Assembly (NCBI GenBank): GCA_009829735.1
Contig: CM020619.1
Coordinates: 23,771,554-23,835,553 of the forward strand
Length of the DNA stretch: 64,000 bases
Origin: Pyropia yezoensis
Taxonomy: Eukaryota; Rhodophyta; Bangiophyceae; Bangiales; Bangiaceae
Reading direction: 5' to 3'
Part shown: piece after piece, positions 20,651 through 30,639 of the stretch
Numbering within the stretch: position 1 is the stretch's first letter
Layout of the letters: each line of letters opens with the position of its first letter
Translations under genes and position numbers: made by a program
The notes under the pieces: model-generated
What the model was told of the DNA's origin: nothing
Seen by the model: the letters and a program-made list of their open reading frames with translations, nothing else
Databases searched by the model: none

Positions 20651-21320
20651 GAGGTCTTTGATCCTTCTTCGGTAAGATGACGACTGGGGCGCCCCACTCC
20701 GACATCGAAGGTCGGATCACCTTAGCTTCGCTCATCCCTTCACTTCTCCGTCAACGATCTCTCGTTGCATAGGTCCCGATCGGTGCGGTTTCGACCGGGC
20801 GGGTCGTGCGCCTGGTACCAGGTCTATACGATGTTGGGTTGCCCCAATGGTACCCAGGGCCCCGCCGGTCCACATGACGTCATGCTTTCTTAGCATCCGT
20901 CGTACTGCTTCGGCTACCGAAGGGGGAAGGTGGTCGAGGTCAGCCTCGGCCAGTGCCTTCATAGCTTATTGGCCCTTCGGCGGAATGTCCGCCGGAGCTG
21001 GTAAATGCCTAGGCTTCCCGATGTCGGGCCTCTCCACTTCTGTGGTCTTGGCGACCGCCAGTACTTCAAGTGGTTCCACATGACCTTCCTCGTCAGGGGC
21101 AAGGATGTCTCCTTCGCAGAACTCGGCGATGCCGAGGATATCCCTTTCGGAAGGGTGACTGCCTTACGGCGATAGTTCGCCATCACGGGCAGTGACGACC
21201 CCCCGCTGGGAGGTCCACGATACCGTTGGCCATGGTCAACCCATGGCGCTTGTGGGTTCGTAGGTTGGACTGGACTCTGAAGATGCCTGCGAGGTCACAG
21301 TTACCCGCTGTGAGATACCA
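20646..21320 (-). pseudogene. pol: Element C decayed pol, N-terminal half (post-protease linker and RT start)
   Basis: Minus-strand reading gives, across frame changes, a linker (TMANGIVDLP, MANYRRKAV), then EAVRRMLRKHDVMW, GATQHRIDLVPGA and VIRPSMSEWGAPVVILPKK..RPRFC, which joins directly to the C RT sequence at 11266 when B is removed. Similarity ends near 21320, where a dispersed repeat starts. No C gag, protease or 5' LTR is seen in the window. Confidence 0.78.
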
Positions 21321-21334
21321 GCGCGCAAATCATG

Positions 21335-21410
21335 CGCTGTTGCACTTGTGTCCATAGAATAAAGTTCAATGAGCCGCAATAAGTGGCAATCTCACTGTCC
21401 AGAAAGAGAG
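21335..21410 (+). repeat. Dispersed repeat R3, copy 1
   Basis: A segment with GCTGTTGCACTTGTGTCCAT and a later GCAAT..TGGC part resembles 38720-38800 and 40145-40210. It abuts the truncated end of element C. Confidence 0.45.
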
Positions 21411-23260
21411 TAGACGTGCTTAGGACAACAACAAAATCCAGAAGCCTAGGGTGGTGGAACTTTTGCCGAGCATTTTTGTCTCGGAGAACATGTGGCCGCG
21501 GCCAGCTTCAGTTAAGACAAACTCATTAATTTACCTGAAAAGAACTGTATGTACATGCTATCGCTGCCATCCCCGGGTCAGCAAGGCACCAAAACGTGAT
21601 TGAGAGCTGGGCAGCGACAATGGAGAATGCCATGATGACCTTTCAGAGACACTACCGTTTCAAAACATGTTCAATGTTGATATTAGGGGGGCTACGAGGG
21701 AGCTTCCGGAGCGCAACGATTGATCTCGGGGGCGCTCAATAGGCGCTTTGGAGTCCCCCTGCCCCGCGCGCGAGTAAATTTAAGCTGCAACGCCAAGCTT
21801 TATAGGAGGGTGCCACACACGCTTTTTGGTTGTGAGCACCAGCTTTCGCCGTTCACGCGAAAGCTGCTGTCGACAGCCTATCACTTTAACAAAAAAAAAG
21901 CCGGTCAAAACCAGTATGAAGCAAGATGAATTATCAAACATTAAGTTTGCGCTGAGCGGCCGTATTCGTTTCGCTGCTGAAGAACGATGAGCTCGAAAAA
22001 AAAACTCAGCTGGTCAAAGCAGCATTCCACTTAAGTACGCATGGATTTAACTCGCTTACTGGCTCAGTTTTATGACCAGGAGACAGGAGCAGCTCGAACC
22101 GCGTGCGTTTCTGTCGATTTGTGGGCTGTGTGTGCGACCACTCTCTGATCCACTTTGCAAGACTGTGCCGGACCACTATCCGAGCAGAGGATCCTCCCCA
22201 CAGGAGCGACTAAAGTGTCAGACTTGTTATGCGTGCGCGGTCCCAGCAGGCTTCAGCAGACCGGAGCGGTACTGTGGATTGTACCATACGTACGCGGGCT
22301 ACTTTCTCTGATATATCAAAAGTCTCTCCTCAGCGTGTTGCAGAAGCTGTGCGCCTCCAAGCATGCCACAGCAGACCACACCTGGACACCGGGCGTAAAG
22401 TGCACTGACCAATGACATGCCTCACAGGATGACTCTCTGACCAATGAGAGCCCCGCATCTGCCTCCATTGTTGTGCAAAAACTAGGATCATCGACTTTCC
22501 CGGGACTCAGCGCACATGCAGGGGAGAACCCCAGTGGAACAGGCACCCGAGGCAAGCTGGCCAACTGATCCGGAGAGGAACTAGCCGAGATGGGCGAAAT
22601 CTCCGGCGATCCCAGAAGAGAACGTAACAATGTTTTGACCAATCAGAGATCAGTACAAGGCCCACTGTGGCTGCAGCCAATCATCAGCGTCGGGCGCTCG
22701 GGCCCCTAGATCACGCGATTGGCACGCCCTCAGCTACCAGAACGCGATTGGCTCGCACGGTTGTTCACGCAGTGCTGTTCTTGTCCCGATCGGCCAATGT
22801 TTGGAAGAACAGCCATACAATGTCCTTACGACACGTCCTATTAACAAAATAAGCCCCTTTCAGTGCTGGCTCAAGCGCTTGACTTGCCTTCTCGACGTCA
22901 ATATTCACCCGCCATCTCATTCGAGCAAGCAGTGGGTCTCCACGTCAGCGGGCACCGGTCTTGACACCTCGTCGACCACCCCCAGCACCATCACTCGCCG
23001 CCTCTCCCAACGGCAGTCCGCCGTTTGTCCCAACAGGGTAAACGGGCGAGTGGAAGAGACAACGACATCCATGCCAGGACTACCTTTAGAAGAATCCCCT
23101 AAATCATAGCGAACGTATTCTCATTGCTGTTCATAGATCTGTTCCGAGAATCAGTCTGACGAGCTATTCCGCTTGGGGCGATGGCCGACTGAATCAAGGA
23201 GTGATTCATGATTCCCGAAAAGAGTCCATCTACTCGGGAGACTACTGCCCAGCATAGTGT
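21411..23260. other. No gene recognised; CCAAT-rich stretch
   Basis: Only short ORFs in several frames, with no protein I recognise. Between 22409 and 22798 there are seven CCAAT or ATTGG pentamers (22409, 22441, 22639, 22677, 22718, 22747, 22794). A GGGGGGCTACGAGGG block at about 21688 resembles part of repeat family R1. Confidence 0.5.
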
Positions 23261-23269
23261 GGAGCATGA

Positions 23270-23970
23270 CTTTTGCGTGTTGATGCCATAGACATGGTTT
23301 ACAAACGGTGTTTTTGAATTCCTCGATATATTTCGTTACTGACCATATGGGCGTCAATGATTTTGAGCAGTTTCGTTTCCGGTAGTGCACTGAAAGTCTA
23401 GGCCTGGTATCACGGAAAGATGTCGACTCGCCTGTCCCATTCGAAACTCTAAAAACAATGAGTGCGCTCAGGGTCGTGAGGTCACACTATTGTCAAACCG
23501 GGACTTGCATCAAAAACCTGCCCTGGAACCACATGAAGCACTTCGAAGTCCACTGGCATGCGCGACACGGCTTGCGAGGTGGTCCACAAACGTGGTCATT
23601 ACGGACGTTGAGGACCGCGAGACCGCTCTGACCTCCACTGGATCCATTGTCAGACACATTGACCGCAAGCCCACCGATCGTGTCACAGGCATGAGATACC
23701 CCTCCAATGCCGTTCATGGGTCGCGCCAAAGGTTGCGATGAGCGCCGCGTTTGCAAATAAGGACAGGAGCACCACGAAACGTTCTGTTAAGCGTGCAAAT
23801 ATTAGTGCTTGGAGCACTGAGAAGACACTCACTCGCATGTGGACGACATTACACAAGCGAGTCCATGCAATTTCTCGCAAGGCGTTCTTTTTTATGTTCT
23901 GGAGCTACTTAAAGTACGTCCAGCGTACTCCGACTTCGTAAACAGCGTAGAGAAAGCACATTTCTGATCG
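23270..23970 (+). repeat. Dispersed repeat R2, copy 1
   Basis: By eye it aligns with about 38960-39640 in the same orientation over roughly 600-700 bp. Shared blocks include GCGTCAATGATT..GAGCAGT, GACCGCGAGACCG(C/T)TC, GGTCGCGCCAA, AAGCGAGTCCAT(G/A)CAAT and CCAGCGTACT. Strongly diverged and non-coding in appearance. Class unknown. Confidence 0.65.
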
Positions 23971-25369
23971 TTGAGATAAGACGCGCGAATAATTAGCCAC
24001 TCTCCTATGTCTTGATCGTGAGTAAAGTTCGGTTCGTATTCTGTGTACCTATTTCCTTTGTGGCCGTAGTCAAAGCTATAATCATGACCAGCTTACTATT
24101 AACATCCGGCCAAATAGAACAAGATCAGCTTTATCGTAAGAAATGTAAAATTGATGTTTTACCTGTATCAATCACACACCCAGTCATACCTTTAAATTTT
24201 CAGAACGACATTGTTGAACCTGACGTGTGGGGCATGAAGATAAAGCAGTGTTTAATAAGGATGGATTCTTCACTCGAGTTGGCGTCTTACATTTTCACTC
24301 GTTGGCCTCAACAAACTCGACCACGATATTGGTCGTATGCACTTTTGATCTCTTTTAGTGACTGCTTGCTGAGTGTTGTCCTGAAAGACCGAGAATGGGA
24401 CATGTTAACAGCCATTATTTCATAATTCAATACACCACAGTAGATACGAGCTGTGACCCACTTCTTGAAATACCAACCATATTTCCGTTTGGACGACTGC
24501 ACCGTGCCCCAACTATCGGTTCTCAGAAGCTGAGGACTGCTTACTAATAGCAGGTCGATGCCCGGAAATGTTGGCAGCACTCTATGTACCTTTAGAATTT
24601 CGAGTGAATGCATGTACGACTCCGGCCAATCGTGGCACATCGGAGGGTGAGTCTGTCCCGGAGACGCGATCCGGGCCTGTTTTAGTCAACATTCGGCTGC
24701 CACGTGCTAGCTTCAATGTATCCCGAAACGAGACTGATCGTAGATCATATTATTCTGTCACCAATGCACCCAAATATTACCGAGCTTTCGATTCTGCCTA
24801 GTCACAGGCCCGTGGATGATGTAAACGAAGCGCATTTGCATCTGTAAGAAATCTTCCTGAACTCACGTTAAGTGTATCTCCTCCCAAAAAGAACGACTGC
24901 GCGTCGCCCCGCGATGGGCGGGGCTCACGAGGGCTTGAGAACATACTGGCTCGAAGCTGAATATGCGCACAATTCTTTTGCTCGTTACGAAAATGCTTGT
25001 ACATCTCATAATTACAGCCGGGTATGCATGCGCTCCTTTCGGCGGTGTCGAAAAGCGCTTCAGTACCATCTTCGAGCTACGCTGCCCTATTGTCAGACGC
25101 TCTCCTTGTACTAGCCTACTCGAACCTCGTCAACATGAATAGAAATTTTTGTGAAGTCTTTTAACGCGGATTTAATTGTCCTCAGTTCGTAAAATGAGAT
25201 GCAGTGCGAACTCTCGTTGAGCCTTTTTTCAGAACACACTGAAGCACGTTCTGAAAAAAACAACGAGGTAGATGATTCAATCTCGATGCGATTCTCAAGA
25301 TACGTGCTCGATCAAATTCGATTCTATGCCGACGCTGCAGCTGTGCAAAGCGCCTAAGGGAATTTTTTG
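23971..25369. other. No gene recognised
   Basis: Balanced composition and short ORFs only (longest about 110-137 codons) without recognisable motifs. I see no RNA gene or element end. Confidence 0.4.
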
Positions 25370-25790
25370 AAGGGCGCGTGTTGGGCGCCACTAAGGTGCA
25401 AATACGGCGTGATGCGCGCAGACTCGTCCAGAGTCTCCAAGCGCGATTTGGGCGCGATGAAGAGTTCACAATAAGAACTGAACGAGCAGGGGTTTCTTCA
25501 TCTGAACTGAACGAGCTGGAGTTTCTTCAGTTGGAACGAGTCAGTGGGGTAAGAGACCACATCAGGAGCCTTCCCCTCGCAAGGAACTGAAAAGAAGTGT
25601 ATTGCAACGAGTCACGTGGACGGCTCTTTTCACGAACGGGTATTAAACAAACAAAGTATGGGGGCCTGCGAAGGCGCTCCGAGGTCGCGGTAACAGGTCG
25701 CAAGGGTGCCGACAAGGCGCGTGATTGCGCTCACCCAAAAAGCCCTGGCAAAAGATGGGCACGACGCACAACCCCACTAGCCGGTACGCG
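25370..25790 (+). repeat. Dispersed repeat R1, copy 1
   Basis: It aligns with 41990-42380 in the same orientation. Shared blocks include GGGCGCCACTAA, GCGATTTGGGCGCGAT, GAGACCACATCAGGAGC, ACTGAAAAGAA.TGTATT, AGTCACG.GGACG, GGGCGCTCCGAGG-type and GACAAGGCGCGT. Related shorter pieces occur near 21688, 36510, 37015, 37070 and, inverted, 43430-43570. Confidence 0.72.
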
Positions 25791-25849
25791 GGCACTTATA
25801 TCCTAACGTGCTGAAATACCGTACTGCAGATTTCCAAATTCTGTCCCAT

Positions 25850-26400
25850 ACAAGGCTCAAAAACGTGGCACAGAGGGTGTTACAGGGCTCTAGCTTGGCC
25901 ATCATCTGAGGAAGAAGGTTCATAGGCAACGTGATGCAGAAGAACTCGCTCAACGCCGTGGCCTACGTTATAACGCCCTTCGTGAAACGTCGGTACACAT
26001 GTCAGATCCCGAGAACCTCCTCATCTGCACCTTGTTCCGGGTATGCTGTGCGTTTCTTTTGGCCACCAAGTTCCTCTCGTGCACACCGACACGTTTGGCC
26101 CGACTACACGAATAGTCGAACATATACGTACTTATTACTAAATTTGTTGTCATACCAAGTACTGCACCTCTTGAATAAAGACGTGAGATTGGCTGGCTCT
26201 CAGCCATACGCTCGCAAGCCAGGGTCCTGAACACCTAGCCACTGCGGCGTTTGGGAGTACGCAATCATATGATAGAGCTATACCAGACAGACCTGCCAAC
26301 GTTCTCCGGCGAGCATCATATCCGTAGCGCTCTGGAAGGTCCCCGGCGTGTTGAACACACATCTGAAACCGTTTGCAAAGGTGCGTCCCTCAATGACACA
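25850..26400 (-). pseudogene. pol: Element G: strongly decayed RT fragment of a B/F-like pol
   Basis: On the plus strand the sequence lines up with the reverse complement of B/F RT. Matches include GGTTCATAGGCAACGTGATGC..CTCGCTCAACGCC, the CGTCGGTACACATGTCAGATCCCGAG segment (FLGMCNVYRR region), CCAAGTACTGCACCTCTTGA (LFTQEVEYLG region), and AGACCTGCCAACGTTCTCCGGCGAGCATCATATCC (the MILAGVRWQICLVY region). Small indels destroy every frame. It is much older than A, B or D. No LTR is seen nearby, and the right limit is uncertain. Confidence 0.66.
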
Positions 26401-27339
26401 TCTCCGACATTGGGGGTCGCCGCCGCTGTTCTGCTGGCCAGCTTCCCATGGAGCATCCGGGCGAGGAAGGCGTGTATTTTTCTATCTCAAAGGAATGGCA
26501 TCCGCTTTCCAGTCATGTGCTCGGTCGGTCTTCTGTCCTCTATATCGATCAACACTCTTTCAACATTGGTGGAGCTGCGGGAGACACTGCTCTTCTGCCG
26601 TGCTGCGTTACACTGGTTCGTGGTCCCTATTTCCTTGTAGCAGTTGCTGCTGAGGAACACTTCATGGGATGTCACGCCGGCGACGGCACGGACTGGAGAA
26701 GGCTTTGCCACGCCAGGAGTCGTGCCATGGAGAACGATAGATTCTCGACGCAGGGTGCGTCGCTCGGAGCATACCACGTCGTGTTGCGAAGTGCCTCCCG
26801 GAGCACAAGACGGCATACGGCGCTTGAAGTGTAAATGAATTGGCATGCCTTTTGGTTTTACGCCATGACGACCTCCGACTACGATGACCTGAAAGCCTGG
26901 CGGAGACATATCGCTCCGGCCTTTAGGCCCAAGAAATTGCCAACAAGACATTGCAGAGATCCACCGCCATTATGGCGACCAATCTTGAGGAGCTGAGCAC
27001 GCGCTCCTCTGATGCGACGGAACTCCAAGGGACGCCATCTTTCCAACTGCATGTGGAGAAGGAAGAAAACAGGGCGAAACCCGGACAGCCCCCGCGACAG
27101 AGTTCGCTGAGGGGCCTTAGCGAGGGTTCTTAAGGGAAGCCTTGGGTCTGCCCGTGGCCGTCTTATTACATCAACAGTGCTTTAGGTTCTTGCTTTCTCG
27201 GGCTTTTGTCCTGTCACTTCTACCTCTAGTTGGGGTTGGCGAGCGGACAGGCGCGTATCCTTACCTGCTCTTTCTGGGGGACGCGTCAGTTGTTTGGTGT
27301 GGTACGACTCGCGGGGTGGGGCCATTACGCGACAGATCT
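26401..27339. other. No gene recognised; possible further decayed element sequence
   Basis: Overlapping short ORFs on both strands (for example 26487-26951 minus) have no recognised domain. The left part may continue the pol fragment, but I could not align it. Confidence 0.35.
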
Positions 27340-27576
27340 TCAACTGAAAATGCCGTCGGATGCTGGCACGCGAACGTCCAGTCGAGAATTTGAAAGCTGA
27401 GCTGTGGCGACGCATGCAAGGGCACGGGAGGGAGAGGCATCGTCCGCTGATGCTGCAACAAAATACTGAATGCTTTTGTCAATCTCGACCTCCTCCTCTT
27501 TAGAAAGAAAGCGATGGTTACGGGGCACAGTCATTCCGCGCAAGGCTAGGCTCTTCGAGCACTCACTCAGGCTCAT
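27340..27576 (-). CDS. Small ORF (78 aa), possible remnant of a transposase-type N-terminus
   Basis: ATG at 27576. The protein has a hydrophilic, conserved-looking stretch (ALRGMTVPRNHRFLSKEEEVEIDKS) reminiscent of the linker between a small helix-turn-helix and the next helix in pogo/Tc1-type transposases. This is an impression only. No catalytic domain follows in the same frame, so if real it is a remnant. Confidence 0.25.
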   Translation of the reverse strand: MSLSECSKSLALRGMTVPRNHRFLSKEEEVEIDKSIQYFVAASADDASPSRALACVATAQLSNSRLDVRVPASDGIFS

Positions 27577-30369
27577 TGGAGAGTTCTCAAACGCAGCAAC
27601 GGCAGCAGCACGTGGGTCCTCACCGACGCGGGCCGGCAATCAGGCTCATGTTAAAGGGCATCCGTGAAGTGGTCCTCGGACCAGGCAACGTGCACTTCAG
27701 GTCAATACCTGCTTGCGGCACTCGCTTTGCCTTCTGACTGATTTTCAAGTATGCGCCCTCCATCGTAAGTGGTGCAAGAAAGATGTTTAAGCGCTTGGAA
27801 AGCGCCTTTCAGGTGTGAGATTCTCTCACCGGATGCGACCCCCTCCGCCAACTCCCCTTTGAACCATCGTTCGCAGAGCCCGCGACGCAGCCGGGTTGAT
27901 CCATGGAAGAGCTTTGCCGCTTTTCGCCACTCAGATCTTCGGGGCCGCGAAGCGGTAATTGGCGAGTGTGGCCGACGCGGTCGTTCGTGGACAAACTACC
28001 GAATAGAAATTTATCTCACATACAAAGGCTCTCCAGATGCTTTTTCTTCGGCGGGACGCTTGCAGCTCCTCGCTGGAAATCTGCTAATCGTTTGTGCATT
28101 TGTGCTTTAGGTGTGAGACACTCAGAAACTGGTTCAGGCAAATTCCGTGCTAGAGCGAAAAGCCCACGCAAGAAGCGCACGCTGTAGTGCGTGAACCCGC
28201 TACATGCCTACTCTTCACTTTCCGACATCCAATAATTCGACGCGTGGACGCTTTCTTTGGTCCGCTTTTTGAAACTCAAATTGCAATGCAACCGCAGTGC
28301 GACCTTCTCGTGCAAGGGAGTCTCAGGCGACTCTCTCCTTGTCTCCATGAGATCCCAGAGGAGTCCGAGAAGCCCCCCAAAGAGAACCCATTAATTTTGG
28401 AGACAGCGTTATTGTAGTCCAAGACGACCCTGTTGAGCAATGTCTTAACGCCATGGGACGGTCTGTGAGCTCCTCTCTCCGCTGCAGCTTTTGATTTCTT
28501 AAGTGGCGGCTGTGGACTCGAAGATGCCCAGATTGGCAAATGAGCAAACGTCAAGTGCAGTACTAAAATAGACAGACCGTTGGTCACCTGCGATGTTGGC
28601 GTCGACCCGCTTTTTAAGTAGTACGCTACCCATACTGCATGAGCAGCCTAGTACCCCAGATATGTTTACCATGTCCCAGCTCCACACCAAGTCCCGCACG
28701 CATTCGGCACTAGGGTTTAAACGGAATGTGACGGCCGGTGCAGCACGTTCCACTCTAGAAACGTGAAGAACGTCCTTATGAACGGCCCTGCTGAGCACTG
28801 TTCGTGAGACGTGACTGGGGGCATACCCACCCACGTGGACTAACGGAATGACTAAAACGAAACCATATATTGGTTGTCGGTGTGCAAGTCCTACTTAACT
28901 TTCGTCACAACTTAAAAATCACTTCAGCCAATTAGACGCACGTATCATAACGCGCCCAATAGACAGTTGACTAACCATGTGACTGAAACTCGCTGCTTTG
29001 GTCAATCCGATAGTCTACGGACCAACGAAGGTCTCCCTGGGCTCATCTGATTGGCTGTATCTTCGATACAAGAATATGCGCTCCGTAACGTTACATTTTG
29101 GTCAATTGTCCGATAGTCACGTTGGTGGGTACGCCCTAACCAGACGAAAAGCCTGCCACAGATTGCAAAGAGATCAAGTCCATATCGTTGAGCCCGTCAA
29201 ATTCACATATAACTGAGCTCAACGGCTACACACTGAGTACCGGCATACTTCGTCCGAACGAATTTAATCTAGGGACATTCGAACTACTCCGCAGTAATCA
29301 GATGTTTTAAGTCATCAATTTATTTTTTTCGGAGGTGTGCGTGGGCATGCAAAGCGTCTCATCGCATGACGGAGCCTCTCTGTGGACAGGATTCCGTTTC
29401 AGTAACGCGCTCCGCGCTTGGGAGAGTTGGAAACGAGCCCGAAATCTGAGGTAAGCGTGGGCATGTGAAAGTTTCATCGTCTCTCTTGGAAGGCACACCG
29501 CCATCCTGAGCCGGGGTGACCACACGAATCAGCCATTGGCTGGACACTGTGGGGGCGCATTGGACGGCCATCGAGCCGTGGATAGATATACGACTGGTCT
29601 GTTGCTGTAAGCGAGCGCCCGCTCTCAGAGAGCGCTGATGTGGAGAGGAGCGCTAGCACTTCTGCGAACACACGTAGTAGCGAATAATCCTCATTTCCCA
29701 TCATGTATTCGCTCTCGACATTGCACGAGCCGGGCGCGCACTTTCACTGAAGGAATTTTGTGTAGTGGCACTCTTCAGAAGTACGCTCGCAGATGCCTGA
29801 AATATAAGGGTTTCCCGCTTCGATCTGTTAATTCTGTACGCTATAAGAACACGCATTTCTTGTTTCTTTTCTTCTTGTGTCTCATACTACAAGTATGAGA
29901 TGGACTCCGCCCTTCCCGCGACGAACTGCTGAAGGGCCCGGTGCAGTCATCCTGTTCTGCCGAAAGGTTTTGTTAGAGAAGAGCCTGTGCCGTGCCCTGC
30001 AAGTGTCGCCGCAGCCGAGCTGAAACCAAGATTACACATCAATCCATCCACATATTAGTGCGTACACTATCTAAACAGCACAAATGTGCCGCTTTTCTCG
30101 TGAAATCCATGAGCAGGTTTCTGCATCCGACGCGTTCACGGCGTGTGAGCGGTTTTCTGCGACGGTGTGTTTTTGATGCCAAGAATATATGCTATGTCAT
30201 GTGAATTTAAAACCGCGGCAATGATTGATTTCATTGTAAGAAATTATTTGTAGGAAGTTGGATTCAATATCAAGCTGGCGGTTACGTATTCATTGACGTT
30301 AGTTTTTCTGCGATATGCTTCTGGTGGGTCGAGCCAGAGCCGTCTTGGTCGCACCAGGCCGTTTCTCAC
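27577..30369. other. No gene recognised
   Basis: Balanced-GC sequence with short ORFs, none recognised. A GGTCAAT..CCGATAGTC unit occurs twice near 29000 and 29100. No RNA gene or element terminus is seen. Confidence 0.4.
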
Positions 30370-30376
30370 TATAAAT
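30370..30376 (+). promoter_or_regulatory. Possible TATA box
   Basis: TATAAAT lies about 96 bp upstream of the ATG at 30472. It stands just outside the GC-rich island and may serve the short plus-strand ORF there. Confidence 0.3.
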
Positions 30377-30471
30377 GGTCCAGTCCGGGTCCTGCTGGCC
30401 GGCCCAATCTCATTTCACCTCCGGCACACACCAAAGCCCACTGGACGGGTCATCCCCTATTCGCCCTCGCC

Positions 30472-30639
30472 ATGCCGTCCACACCTCCCCCGCCGCCTGC
30501 TACGGGATATCCACCTTCACCTGCCCCACCCCCACCTCGTGCGCCACCTGAGACGGAGATCCCCCCTCTCCACCTGCCCCCCTCTGTGCACGCGGTAAGC
30601 GCCGCCGCTGCGGCGACTGCGGAGTCGGGGAACCCCTGA
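30472..30639 (+). CDS. Small Pro-rich ORF or first exon (55 aa)
   Basis: ATG at 30472, Pro-rich N-terminus, Ala-rich end, TGA at 30637. A good splice-donor-like GCG/GTAAGC lies at 30595, so the true product may be spliced at about codon 41. It partly faces the minus-strand GC-rich pseudogene. A similar arrangement (TATA about 110 bp upstream, short ORF ending at a donor-like site) occurs at 36533-36814. Unproven. Confidence 0.28.
   Translation: MPSTPPPPPATGYPPSPAPPPPRAPPETEIPPLHLPPSVHAVSAAAAATAESGNP

Noticed and set aside
26448-26951. ORFs of 128 and 154 codons on opposite strands as genes
   Set aside because: No recognised motif, mutual overlap, and they border a decayed RT fragment. Chance frames are the simpler explanation.
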